From assembly GCA_963836005.1 (NCBI GenBank), contig CAWIHS010000004.1, forward strand, positions 1 through 64,000: 64,000 nucleotides of DNA, in the 5' to 3' direction. The notes beneath the pieces are model-generated. The model did no database searches and had not been told where the DNA came from. It saw only the letters and a list, made by a program, of their open reading frames with translations. Each line of letters starts with the position of its first letter. The stretch's first letter is position 1. Positions 25,263-33,969 of this stretch are shown here, in pieces. Source of the DNA: CAWIHS01 sp963836005. GTDB taxonomy: Bacteria; Pseudomonadota; Gammaproteobacteria; GRL18. Position numbers and translations under genes: made by a program.

Positions 25263-28157
25263 ATGATTAAAACTCCGTCGGTCCAGGCTTATATTAAGCA
25301 GTGCGCAAAACTGTCAGAAACGTCAACACTCAAACAGGCCGCCGAATTAATGCATGCCAAGGGGGAAAATGTTATTGCTGTCATTGGCCGTTTTGGCCAG
25401 TTAAGCGGCTTTGTCGATCAACAGGATGTTTTTTTCCACATTTCAGCAGAGCAGGGCGATACCGGCCAGCTGTTGTCTCAGATTATTAACCCTCACACTC
25501 AAACGATTATACAAACGGCACCCATTACGTTAGCCATAAATCTACTGACTGATAACAACTGCTGTTATCTCGGTGTCGTGGATGAGTATGACCGCCTAAT
25601 CGGTGTAGTTACAACAATTGAATTGCTAGCAGCTCTTAACCAACTCTATGGCTGCACCGTAAAGGAATATAATGACTTACTGGAGTACAAATCCTGGACA
25701 AAAACAGCCCGTTCACCGATAAGGCAATATGAACAATTGTTTCGCACCGTCATCGATGAGAGTCCCAATATCATCCTTATGAAAGACTGGAACGGCCGCT
25801 TTCTGCTGGCTAATAAATCTCTTGCAGACCTGTATAAGACCACCCCGCAGGAAATGGTAGGCAAGGATGACGGAGCTTTCAATCCGAATAAAAAGCAGGT
25901 TGAGTTTTATCTGGAAAATGTCAGAAGTGTGATGCGCTCGGGCAAAACCCAGGTTGTGCTCGAAGAATCGACCAACGTTGAATCAGGCGAAACCCATTAT
26001 TTTCAATCAATAAAAAAACCTCTGCAAGGCACAGACGGTCAACCCTGTATTCTGGTCATTGCCAACGATGTGACAGATATTCGACTATCTCAGAAAAAGG
26101 TAGAGGAAAGTGAGCGAAGCCTGAAATATGCTATGGAAGCCATCGGAGAAGGCTTGTGGGACTGGGATATCACCACTAATCAGGTACGCCATAACAAACA
26201 ATGGTGTATTACCCTGGGTTTTGATGATAACAAGATAGAGCACCCGATAGAAGAATTTGCCGGTCTGATATATGCAGAAGACAGAGACAGGGTAAATCAG
26301 TCACTTCATGACGCATTGGCCAATAATGCTGAATATTCGAGCCAGCATCGTATGATCCGAATGGATGGGCAGATCATCTGGGTGCTGGACCGCGGCCGGA
26401 TCGTAGAACGAGACAAGGAAGGTAAACCGTTGCGCATGGTCGGCAGTTTCAATGATATAACTGAGAGAAAAAAAAATGAAGAGCTGAAGATGACGGCCAA
26501 TGTATTTACCCATTCGCATGATGGAATTATGATCTGCAATGCTAATCGGGTTATCCTTGATGTGAATCCTGCTTTTACCAGTATCACCGGCTTTACCCGC
26601 AAAGAAGTGATAGGCCAGACCCCTGATTTAATGAAATCAGGGGTGCATGATGAGAGTTTTTACACAGCTATGTGGAAGAAACTTTCGCAAAATGATTTTT
26701 GGCAAGGTGAAATCTGGAACCGGAATAAGCAGCGTGAATTGTATGCCGCTAAAACCACTATCTCAGCGATTAAAAGCTCTTCTGGACAGTTAATTAATTA
26801 CATCAGTGTTTTTTCGGATATCAGTTTATTAAAAGAACAGCAAAAAAAGCTTGAAATGCTGGCTCACTATGATGCTTTGACTCAGCTGCCGAATAGAGTG
26901 CTGCTGGCAAATAGAATCATCAAGGCACAGATCCTTGCGGAACGCAATGACTCTATACTGGCTGTTTGCTACCTGGATCTGGATAATTTCAAACCCGTCA
27001 ATGATCAATTTGGACATAACATTGGTGATACCTTATTGATTGAGGTGGCGCGCAGGCTGGAAAATACCATACATGCTGAGGATACAGCGGCCCGCCTGGG
27101 CGGTGATGAGTTTGTTCTTTTGTTGAACTATATTGATACAGTAGAAGAAGGCACTCAGGCTGCCGATAGAATTCTGCAAGCATTATCCTATCCAATAACG
27201 ATAAACAGTCATGAGGTAAAAGTGAGTGCCAGCATGGGCATCGTTTTATACCCCGATATAAAAGCCGATGCTGATACCCTGCTGCGTCATGCGGATCAGG
27301 CCATGTATCAGGCTAAACTGTCAGGACGTAACCGTTATCACTTTTATGATTCACGTCATGATGAGCATATACAGGCTCGACATGAAGTTATCGAAGATAT
27401 TCAAGAAGCATTTCTGAACGGGGAATTCGAACTTTTTTATCAGCCCAAGGTTAATATTCGGGAGAATCAATGTGTTGGCTTTGAAGCGCTTATCCGTTGG
27501 CAGCAGCCTGAACGGGGTATTATTTTACCAGCAGATTTTCTACCCGTTCTGGAAGGGCACCAATTAGCTATCGAAGTTGATTTCTGGGTGCTTGAAGAAG
27601 TCATACAGCAGTTATCCGCATGGAAAAAAATGGCTATCCAGCAACAGATCAGCATTAATCTGACAGGTGATACCTTATTGAGTCATACTTTCATTCAGAA
27701 GCTGGAAGCACTCATGTCCAGGTCTCCGCTTCTGTCTGCGTCCAGCATAGAATTTGAAGTGCTGGAAACAGCGGCTCTGGAAGACATGCACAAAACCAGT
27801 CTGATTTTCAAGCAATGTCAAAAATTGGGTTTCAGTATTGCTCTGGATGATTTTGGTACCGGTTACTCATCTTTGACCTATTTTCGTCGTTTACCCTCCG
27901 ATACCCTGAAAATTGATAAGTCGTTTATCTCTAATATGCTTGAAGATGCAGGTGATCTGGCCATTGTGAAAAGTGTCATGGGGCTGACCAGAGCTTTTGA
28001 TCGTAAGGTTATTGCCGAAGGGGTGGAAAATACAGAAATTGCCAATGCCTTACTAGGTATAGGCTGTGATGTTTTACAGGGCTATGGTATAGCGCGCCCT
28101 ATGCCCGCAGCGCAGATACCGGTATGGCTGAAAAATTATAGCCAGGGGAAACATTAA
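25263..28157 (+). CDS. CBS-PAS-PAS-PAS-GGDEF-EAL cyclic-di-GMP signalling protein
   Basis: 964 residues, cytosolic. Residues ~1-125 form a CBS pair; three PAS/PAC modules span ~150-530 (PNIILMKDWNGRFLLANKS, GLWDWDITTNQV, IMICNANRVILDVNPAF). The GGDEF domain (~540-700) has an intact ARLGGDEF active site, so it may make c-di-GMP. The EAL domain (~710-960) has GFEALIRW, ALDDFGTGYSS, LKIDKSF, AEGVEN and QGYGIARPM, the metal-binding and catalytic set of an active phosphodiesterase. The CBS part suggests adenine-nucleotide sensing. It is monocistronic, with a composite MITE just upstream. Confidence 0.93.
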   Translation: MIKTPSVQAYIKQCAKLSETSTLKQAAELMHAKGENVIAVIGRFGQLSGFVDQQDVFFHISAEQGDTGQLLSQIINPHTQTIIQTAPITLAINLLTDNNCCYLGVVDEYDRLIGVVTTIELLAALNQLYGCTVKEYNDLLEYKSWTKTARSPIRQYEQLFRTVIDESPNIILMKDWNGRFLLANKSLADLYKTTPQEMVGKDDGAFNPNKKQVEFYLENVRSVMRSGKTQVVLEESTNVESGETHYFQSIKKPLQGTDGQPCILVIANDVTDIRLSQKKVEESERSLKYAMEAIGEGLWDWDITTNQVRHNKQWCITLGFDDNKIEHPIEEFAGLIYAEDRDRVNQSLHDALANNAEYSSQHRMIRMDGQIIWVLDRGRIVERDKEGKPLRMVGSFNDITERKKNEELKMTANVFTHSHDGIMICNANRVILDVNPAFTSITGFTRKEVIGQTPDLMKSGVHDESFYTAMWKKLSQNDFWQGEIWNRNKQRELYAAKTTISAIKSSSGQLINYISVFSDISLLKEQQKKLEMLAHYDALTQLPNRVLLANRIIKAQILAERNDSILAVCYLDLDNFKPVNDQFGHNIGDTLLIEVARRLENTIHAEDTAARLGGDEFVLLLNYIDTVEEGTQAADRILQALSYPITINSHEVKVSASMGIVLYPDIKADADTLLRHADQAMYQAKLSGRNRYHFYDSRHDEHIQARHEVIEDIQEAFLNGEFELFYQPKVNIRENQCVGFEALIRWQQPERGIILPADFLPVLEGHQLAIEVDFWVLEEVIQQLSAWKKMAIQQQISINLTGDTLLSHTFIQKLEALMSRSPLLSASSIEFEVLETAALEDMHKTSLIFKQCQKLGFSIALDDFGTGYSSLTYFRRLPSDTLKIDKSFISNMLEDAGDLAIVKSVMGLTRAFDRKVIAEGVENTEIANALLGIGCDVLQGYGIARPMPAAQIPVWLKNYSQGKH

Positions 28158-28231
28158 TGACGTCAGTTTTCAATCTCAGTTGATGAATGCAAATTGCAGC
28201 ATTAACCTTAACGGGGAATTTAAAAATATGT

Positions 28232-28260
28232 TTGACTATTAAAAACCGGCTACGTATAAT
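28232..28260 (+). promoter_or_regulatory. Sigma70-type promoter of tRNA-Glu
   Basis: TTGACT at 28232-28237 and TATAAT at 28255-28260, separated by 17 bases, 49 bases before the tRNA. This is the best sigma70 match I noticed in the window. Confidence 0.8.
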
Positions 28261-28309
28261 GTGCGCACTTTCTAGCTAATATAGCGAAGAACGACACACT
28301 TCAATGTAC

Positions 28310-28385
28310 GTCCCCTTCGTCTAGTGGCCTAGGACACCGCCCTTTCACGGCGGTAACAGGGGTTCGAACCCCCTAGGGGACGCCA
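28310..28385 (+). tRNA. tRNA-Glu (anticodon TTC)
   Basis: 76 nt with an encoded CCA end. The acceptor stem GTCCCCT pairs with AGGGGAC. The anticodon stem CCGCC/GGCGG encloses loop CTTTCAC, giving anticodon TTC (28344-28346). The T arm reads GGGGTTCGAACCCC. It is nearly identical to the E. coli tRNA-Glu. No clear terminator hairpin follows. Confidence 0.97.
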
Positions 28386-28522
28386 CTTTTAAACACCTCA
28401 ATGCAATACCTCATTCGTGCCGTCATATACTACTAATAGCCAGTATCCAGGCTGCTTAATTTCCATAACACCCGTCAGGTTTATGTGTATACAACACTCT
28501 GTTAACAAGGCATGGAGCCCTG

Positions 28523-28864
28523 CTAACAGGCATGACAATAGTGTCTGGGTAAGCCGGCAATTTTACAGGCATGTTTGCAGCCGCCTTTGGGGAACATTTT
28601 TTTGAGCATTTTGCCATTGCATTTGCCATGAGTACTTAATTTGTTGCCCACTTCTTTTATCATCGTTCTGGGTGAGGGTGGTACCTCAAACTCATGGTAG
28701 TAATCACGCATAAAATTAATGGCAGCCCAGTGGCAGTCGTTCAATTCAAAACCGTCTTCCAGGGCCATCGCTTTGGCAACATCTTCATTCCAGTCATCAA
28801 GATTTTGCAGCATGCCTTTGTCATTTAACGGTATGGATTTGCCATTGACCTGAATCGCTTGCAT
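28523..28864 (-). CDS. DsrC/TusE family sulfur-carrier protein
   Basis: 113 residues, the usual family size. DsrC/TusE proteins carry persulfide sulfur on C-terminal cysteines, in sulfite reduction, sulfur oxidation or tRNA thiolation. The body fits: DDWNEDVAKAMA near the N-terminus, LNDCHWAAINFMRDYYHEF and the CKIAGLP segment near the end. The tail is odd: after CKIAGLPR it ends HYCHAC, so cysteines lie 10 and 13 residues after the upstream one rather than in the common single penultimate position; extra cysteines precede it. The ATG at 28864 is chosen because AGGGGG precedes it and the N-terminus then matches the family. No dsrAB or tus genes are nearby. Confidence 0.85.
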   Translation of the reverse strand: MQAIQVNGKSIPLNDKGMLQNLDDWNEDVAKAMALEDGFELNDCHWAAINFMRDYYHEFEVPPSPRTMIKEVGNKLSTHGKCNGKMLKKMFPKGGCKHACKIAGLPRHYCHAC

Positions 28865-29079
28865 ATTAATTACCCCCTTTTTTTCATCTGCCTTAGTTTC
28901 ACATATGTAGACTATTTTTATAACCATCTGGAAATGGAGTTAAATTCTGCATATATTCCTTCCAAGTTTAAACCTAGATGTTCGTGAAAAAAAATCAACT
29001 ATAATGAATATTAAATTGAAAGATTTCTTGATCTGAGTCAATAATTCAAGCTTTTTTTGATGAATAAGTAAAAATTATA

Positions 29080-29484
29080 GTAACTACTCAGCATCATTTC
29101 TAAAACGTCATTGATACCAGGAATTTGTTACAGAAGACGCCGTTAATACATCCATGGTCGTTCCCGGCTTCCTGCCTCCCACGGCACTTATACTTCCATG
29201 TATGTCGTAGGCTTGAATGTGGCATCCATGCCACATACACTTGACCTACAGGGACGACTTCGGCTCCTGCCTCTCGCATGCATTTCCACCATCCATGGTG
29301 GTCATGTAGGGAATGCAGATTATACAGGAGCAATTATCTGCCTTCCACAAACACCTGATATCAATAACTTGCAACAATAATCAAAATACGCTTCTAAGTT
29401 ACAAAAATATAAGTCTTTGAATTTTATATGTTTGTAACTTTTTGATGGTTAGCCTTCCTGCGGCTTGATTTGCTGAGTAGTTAC
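29080..29484. mobile_element. MITE-like element, family I copy D
   Basis: 405 bp, starting GTAACTACTCAGC and ending GCTGAGTAGTTAC, with a perfect 8-bp duplication AAATTATA (29072-29079 and 29485-29492). It holds the fullest ordered cassette set: GAAGACGCCG core, the CCCGGC..GCCT block, the GTGGCAT..ATGCCAC hairpin and the CCACCAT..ATGGTGG hairpin. Its right end carries an extra ~100-bp block (from ~29380) that copy F at 53.1 kb has at its left end in reverse complement. Confidence 0.9.
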
Positions 29485-29667
29485 AAATTATATTCAATTT
29501 ATTAGAAACAGCTGCTTCCCATGCTCCTGCAGGGAAGCCATGTTTCATCATAATGTTTCTTCCTGGATCAATAAATAGTCAGAAAGGCTATTTATTGATG
29601 GACTAGAATTGATCTAATAGGCATTTCCCAGGGGGATGAGGGTTTAAACTGAACAGGCAGGTTGTTT
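29485..29667. other. Intergenic region downstream of htpX
   Basis: Short stretch between the MITE and the htpX stop. It contains partially repeated text around AAATAGTCAGAAAGGCTATTTATTG (29570-29594), a possible hairpin of 9 bp that could act as an htpX terminator in the minus direction. No gene. Confidence 0.3.
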
Positions 29668-30552
29668 TTAGTTCATATGCTGCAGCGCATCAATTCGTCT
29701 CTCCAGAGGCGGATGACTGAGAAATAGTGCTTTTATACCACTGCCGATGCCTCCGGATATTCCAAATGCAGCAAATTGATCAGGTAGGTCCTGCGGTTCG
29801 CTGGCCTGTTGTAATTTTCGCAGTGAGGCAATCATCTTGTCACGACCTGCCAATTGTGCGCCTCCTTTATCCGCACGAAATTCGCGCTGGCGTGAAAACC
29901 ACATCACAATGATAGTGGCAAGCACTGAAAATAAGACCTGGGAAAGCATGCTGAAAAAATAATAGGCGGGTCCATTGCCGCGTTCTGTTTTAAACACGAC
30001 ACGATCAATAACATGCCCTATCACTGTTGCCAGGAACATTACCAGGGCGTTAATGACGCCTTGCATCAGCGCCATGGTTACCATGTCGCCATTAGCAACG
30101 TGGCTAATTTCATGCCCCAGCACCGCTTCGACTTCATCTCGATTCATGGCTGCTAACAGGCCGGTGCTGACTGCAACGAGGGCATTATTACGATTGGCGC
30201 CCGTAGCAAAGGCATTGGGTTGCGGGGAATCAAAAACACCGACTTCCGGCATGCCTATACCAGCCAGTTGAGCCTGGCGAGCGATGGTGTCAACCAGCCA
30301 CATTTCAGTATTATTGCCAGGCTGTTCAATGACATGCACACCCATGGCACGCTTAGCCAAAGATTTGGACATGGCCAGTGAAATGATGGAGCCGGCAAAA
30401 CCGATGATCAGCGACATGATCATCACTGCCTGCAGGTTTAAATCAACACCATTTTCTGCGAGTATTCCCTGAATGCCAAAAAATTGAAATACTACACTGA
30501 TCAATATCATCACGGCGACATTGGTTGCCAGATATAAGAAAATTCTTGTCAT
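29668..30552 (-). CDS. htpX: HtpX membrane zinc protease
   Basis: 294 residues, the usual length. HtpX is an inner-membrane metalloprotease that degrades misfolded membrane proteins with FtsH. Two helices open the protein (IFLYLATNVAVMILISVVF and a second at ~35-55); the zinc motif HEISH lies in VLGHEISHVANGDM near residue 140; two more helices follow (INALVMFLATVIGHV, YFFSMLSQVLFSV), then the third-ligand region SRQREFRADKGGA and the C-terminal LFLSHPPLERRIDAL. All key residues are intact. Confidence 0.96.
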   Translation of the reverse strand: MTRIFLYLATNVAVMILISVVFQFFGIQGILAENGVDLNLQAVMIMSLIIGFAGSIISLAMSKSLAKRAMGVHVIEQPGNNTEMWLVDTIARQAQLAGIGMPEVGVFDSPQPNAFATGANRNNALVAVSTGLLAAMNRDEVEAVLGHEISHVANGDMVTMALMQGVINALVMFLATVIGHVIDRVVFKTERGNGPAYYFFSMLSQVLFSVLATIIVMWFSRQREFRADKGGAQLAGRDKMIASLRKLQQASEPQDLPDQFAAFGISGGIGSGIKALFLSHPPLERRIDALQHMN

Positions 30553-30789
30553 GTGTCTGTTCTCTGGTTGCGTGTTTTAATTTAGGATAATGAATAGGTA
30601 AAGATCACCAAGACTAATTGAAAATCAGTTAAGGTCAAGTGTTATTCTAATTCAGTATTTTGTCAACCTGGTAACTGATCAGATTTAGCTGCAGGAACTT
30701 GTAATTAAGTGTATGCCTTGCTTCTGACTATAATAGCGCTAAAATTAGCTAGACATACTCCGAAACCCCTTATATAAAGAAACTATTTT

Positions 30790-31776
30790 ATGAGCAAGGA
30801 AATTTTATTATTACGGCATGGTAAATCTGACTGGCCTGCTAATGTTGAAGATGAGCAGCGACCACTCAAAGATCGTGGAAAAAGGTCTGCTCAACGGATG
30901 GGGGCCTGGCTGGCGCAACAAAATCTATTGCCCGACTTTATTATCAGTTCACCAGCAGAACGGGCAAAAGTGACTGCAGAGAAATCATTGAAGGCCATGG
31001 GGCTGGAGGCTCAAATGATCCATTTCGATCGGCGGATTTATCTGGCTGATGTGGATGAACTGTTGAATGTCATAAACGAAATCCCCCGGCATGCGGAAAG
31101 AATTTTGTTAGTTGGGCATAATCCGGGCCTGGAAATGCTGATGTTTTTCCTCGCTGAGGCCTTACCGCCCGAGCCTGAAAATGGTAAATGGTTTCCTACC
31201 GCAGCTCTGGCAAGATTCGAAATGCCAGCGACCTGGCAGCCTGGAGATAAAATCACATCACACAGCAGCCGCTTACTGGTGCTAAAAAGAGCTTCAGAGT
31301 TACCCAAAAAATTTCCCTTTCCAGGTGGTCCAGGGCCTGAAGGGCAAATAGAATTACGTGATCGACCCGCTTATTATTACACTCAATCTGCTGTCATTCC
31401 ATACCGTTGGAATGGCAAAGAGCCGCAGGTGATGTTAGTATCATCGAGCAAAAACAGGCATTGGATTTTTCCAAAAGGCATTATCGAGCCCGGACTTAGC
31501 CCGCAATCATCCGCGGCCATAGAGGCACAGGAAGAAGCAGGCGTCAAAGGCGATGTGAATGAACAGGAGATGGGTTTTTATCGCTATGAAAAATGGGGTT
31601 CTACGTGTTCTGTCAGGGTTTATGCCATGGAAGTTAAAGATGTGCTGAGTGATTCTCAATGGGACGAATCGCATCGCTCTCGTCGCTGGGTCAGCTTCAG
31701 TGAAGCTCGGAGCCTGTTACAACAAAAACAACTGCTGCCTGCGCTGGATAAACTGCAAAGGCAATTATTGCAGTAA
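30790..31776 (+). CDS. SixA-like histidine phosphatase fused to a Nudix hydrolase
   Basis: 328 residues. Residues 1-~165 are a SixA-type phosphohistidine phosphatase with LLLRHGKSDWP, SSPAERAKVTAE and the second histidine in VGHNPGLE. Residues ~190-328 are a Nudix domain, with WIFPKGIIEPGL and AIEAQEEAGV as the Nudix helix; the usual Arg of the REUXEE core is Ile here. Close relatives of this Nudix type cleave diphosphoinositol or polyphosphate chains, which would fit the neighbours, but the substrate is not shown. Monocistronic, upstream of the amphi-Trp gene. Confidence 0.88.
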   Translation: MSKEILLLRHGKSDWPANVEDEQRPLKDRGKRSAQRMGAWLAQQNLLPDFIISSPAERAKVTAEKSLKAMGLEAQMIHFDRRIYLADVDELLNVINEIPRHAERILLVGHNPGLEMLMFFLAEALPPEPENGKWFPTAALARFEMPATWQPGDKITSHSSRLLVLKRASELPKKFPFPGGPGPEGQIELRDRPAYYYTQSAVIPYRWNGKEPQVMLVSSSKNRHWIFPKGIIEPGLSPQSSAAIEAQEEAGVKGDVNEQEMGFYRYEKWGSTCSVRVYAMEVKDVLSDSQWDESHRSRRWVSFSEARSLLQQKQLLPALDKLQRQLLQ

Positions 31777-31933
31777 CTGGTTTTGAAAGCGGATAAAATT
31801 GACTGCTATCAATACGTCGCTTATTTTATGACCCAAAATTCAGATTAATTACATAACATAGCTGATTTAATGACTATTCATGCGGGTAAATCATTTTCAC
31901 AATAGACTTAACAGAAACTTCAGAGCAGTATCT

Positions 31934-32200
31934 ATGAGACAGGAAAAAATCAGTTTTAAACATGAGTCGTTACAGGATGTCAAAGCCGTCCGCGACGTTC
32001 TTAAAGCAATTACAGCTGGATTTTCAAAGGGTAAGCTGACGTTCAGTGATGAAGATGATGAGATAAGCCTGAAGCCGGAAGGTTTACTGCATTTAAAAGT
32101 GCAGGCCAGCCAGGAAGTCGATAAAAACAAGGTGACCGTATCATTTAGCTGGTATAATGAAGATATAAAACCGGTAAAAAAACATTTGTCAATTAAATAG
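31934..32200 (+). CDS. Amphi-Trp domain protein (GAK system)
   Basis: About 88 residues matching the amphi-Trp domain, a small family found with GAK-system genes. It starts with a short charged strand (MRQEKISFKHES), a helix (VRDVLKAITAGFSKGKL), a DEISLKPEGLL strand, and ends with the VTVSFSWYNED strand that carries the Trp. An upstream ATG at 31880 would add 18 basic residues without matching the family, so I prefer 31934. Role unknown; presumed partner of the kinase/ATP-grasp pair downstream. Confidence 0.75.
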   Translation: MRQEKISFKHESLQDVKAVRDVLKAITAGFSKGKLTFSDEDDEISLKPEGLLHLKVQASQEVDKNKVTVSFSWYNEDIKPVKKHLSIK

Positions 32201-32599
32201 CTTGCTCTGCAGGAACTGCTCATCGGCTGACACAGTTGAGCAGTTCCTGCAGTCAGGTGTTAATACTATGCGTCTTAAACCAATACATTAATAGGGTATT
32301 TTTTGTCGCTGCTATTATTGAATAAGCGTTAAATAACAATGACTGCAACATATGCCAATATGCTGATTGCCACCAGACTGAGCAGGGTATTGCTTATTTC
32401 ATGAAGCTGTTGCTTGTTAAACAAATCGTTTTTGTGATCTTTTGCGGCTTCGTGTACTGCTTTACGCAATACTTTAAATTCAACTTCTGTCGTGCTGATT
32501 TACTTATTAAGTGCTGAATAAGTTATTGTAATTATTATTATAATGCTATAAATATAGTTTAATTGACTGCTATTATTCAAGTCGTATATAATTACTTTT
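32201..32599. other. Intergenic region with a possible gene remnant
   Basis: On the minus strand, 32329-32499 is open for 56 codons with a protein-like ending (helix rich in Lys/Asn, then a membrane-type stretch SLVAISILAYVAVIVI) but without an ATG or ribosome site. It may be a decayed small membrane protein. Just after the amphi-Trp stop, a CTGCAGGAACTGCTC..GAGCAGTTCCTGCAG inverted repeat (about 32208-32253) is a likely terminator-like hairpin. Confidence 0.4.
32208..32253. terminator. Long inverted repeat after the amphi-Trp gene
   Basis: CTGCAGGAACTGCTC (about 32208-32222) and its complement GAGCAGTTCCTGCAG (about 32239-32253) form a 15-bp perfect stem with a ~16-base loop starting about eight bases after the stop codon. 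No T run follows, so it may act as a transcript stabiliser as well as a terminator. Confidence 0.55.
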
Positions 32600-32773
32600 A
32601 TGAAAGATTTCTTTAAAGATAATGATACTGAAGTAGTCACGACTATCAGGGCCGGTAAACCGGGGGCTAAGAAATTACAAAAAAAATACCCGAACCTGGT
32701 TAAGCTAAGACGCTATAAAAATAAACGCACGGGTGAGTCTGTAACCACCATTGAAATTCCGATTAAAAATTGA
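32600..32773 (+). CDS. Small conserved-looking basic protein
   Basis: 57 residues, starting at ATG 32600 and ending TGA 32771-32773. The middle reads AGKPGAKKLQKKYPNLVKL, close to a short protein of unknown function that I recall as widespread in proteobacteria (AG-PG-KK...YG..L..VRYRYD...KTVEL pattern). It ends with a TTIEIPIK strand. No ribosome site is obvious. It lies convergent with the HprK-related gene. Confidence 0.5.
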   Translation: MKDFFKDNDTEVVTTIRAGKPGAKKLQKKYPNLVKLRRYKNKRTGESVTTIEIPIKN

Positions 32774-32809
32774 CGGCTGCCGATAATTATTGTACTTTAA
32801 CTATTGACA

Positions 32810-33901
32810 TTAATTTAGTAATTCATCCTCACAGTATTGTTTTAACCTGTCAAAATCTACCCGGCCTCTGGCCTCATACACTTTAACCCCTTTAAGCACT
32901 TTAAGATAAGTTGACTCATCAAGCGGAGTTTTCTGCTGATAAAAGCTGCCGTCAGCAGACTGGTAAAATGCGCTGGGAGCTTTCATGATAGCGCCCAGCA
33001 GATCAGAACGTTTTGCTATATCCACTTCCTCCACAACTGTATCGCTGGGGCTGTCATGTTGCCAGTTGAGCACCAGAAAGGTATTCAGGGGAGCATCAAG
33101 TGTTATTCTTCCGGGTCCATAAAGATCATTGATATAGACATCGTATTTTTCCTCCAGATCCCAGAGTTCCTGTTGAGGCAGCTGCATTAATTGCGCGCGT
33201 CTCTGAGCAGGGATCATGTCCTGCAATGTGGGATTAAAGATGATGGTGCCTGGATTAATCCTTGGCAGCTTGGGGATCCCTATTGCCCGGGGGAGCTCAT
33301 TTTCAGGCATTAACAGCAGCCGATCATTGGTAATATAATTGACTTCTTTATCATCCATCAGTTTGAGCATCAGGGTGGATTTACCTCCGCCTGACAAGCC
33401 TGCCATAGCCAGACAGCGGCCAGCTCTGTGCAGGGCCGCGGCATGGCAGATTACAGCGCCGTGGTGCTGCAGCCAGTTCATGTACTGAGTATTAATAAAA
33501 TTTATCACCTGGTTATCATTTTCCCTGCAGGGTCCTGCCGCAATGAGATAGCGGCTGCTCTGCACAAATAGAACACCGGTGCGTACTTTGTAAATGATAC
33601 GTCCATCAGGGATGTCAAAATAGGCATCTTTACGGCCTTTTTTTCCGGATTCTCGTTCCCAGTCAATATACTTCAGACCCAGATCCGTAGCTTCGCGTTC
33701 ATAGACAAGCACTTCAATGGTGGGTTTCTGAATGGGTGCAGCCACAATATGCTGAAAATAATGCTGCAGACTTTTCAGCAGGGTTGATGAGTTAGATTGT
33801 ATACAAATACTGCATTGACCGAGGGCAAGGTATAAGGGCGTGTCGTTTAAAACAATGTCCTGTTTTAGTGCCGCGTGAATGGATTCCAGTGTGTGTTGCA
33901 T
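32810..33901 (-). CDS. HprK-related kinase B (GAK system)
   Basis: 363 residues related to HPr kinase. The C-terminal half has the P-loop AGLSGGGKSTLMLKLM (about residue 165-180) and downstream ITNDRLLLMPE, matching the Walker-type core of HprK-like kinases; the N-terminal half is a family-specific beta domain. GAK-system HprK-related proteins are defined by genomic association with an ATP-grasp enzyme; no PTS protein is known as substrate. It lies 68 bp downstream of the ATP-grasp gene on the same strand. Target unknown. Confidence 0.82.
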   Translation of the reverse strand: MQHTLESIHAALKQDIVLNDTPLYLALGQCSICIQSNSSTLLKSLQHYFQHIVAAPIQKPTIEVLVYEREATDLGLKYIDWERESGKKGRKDAYFDIPDGRIIYKVRTGVLFVQSSRYLIAAGPCRENDNQVINFINTQYMNWLQHHGAVICHAAALHRAGRCLAMAGLSGGGKSTLMLKLMDDKEVNYITNDRLLLMPENELPRAIGIPKLPRINPGTIIFNPTLQDMIPAQRRAQLMQLPQQELWDLEEKYDVYINDLYGPGRITLDAPLNTFLVLNWQHDSPSDTVVEEVDIAKRSDLLGAIMKAPSAFYQSADGSFYQQKTPLDESTYLKVLKGVKVYEARGRVDFDRLKQYCEDELLN

Positions 33902-33969
33902 AAAATAATAAGTCCCTGGGTGTATTAAGAAGGTCTGAATATGGTCAAAATAGTTGTGTAAAGGGCCAA

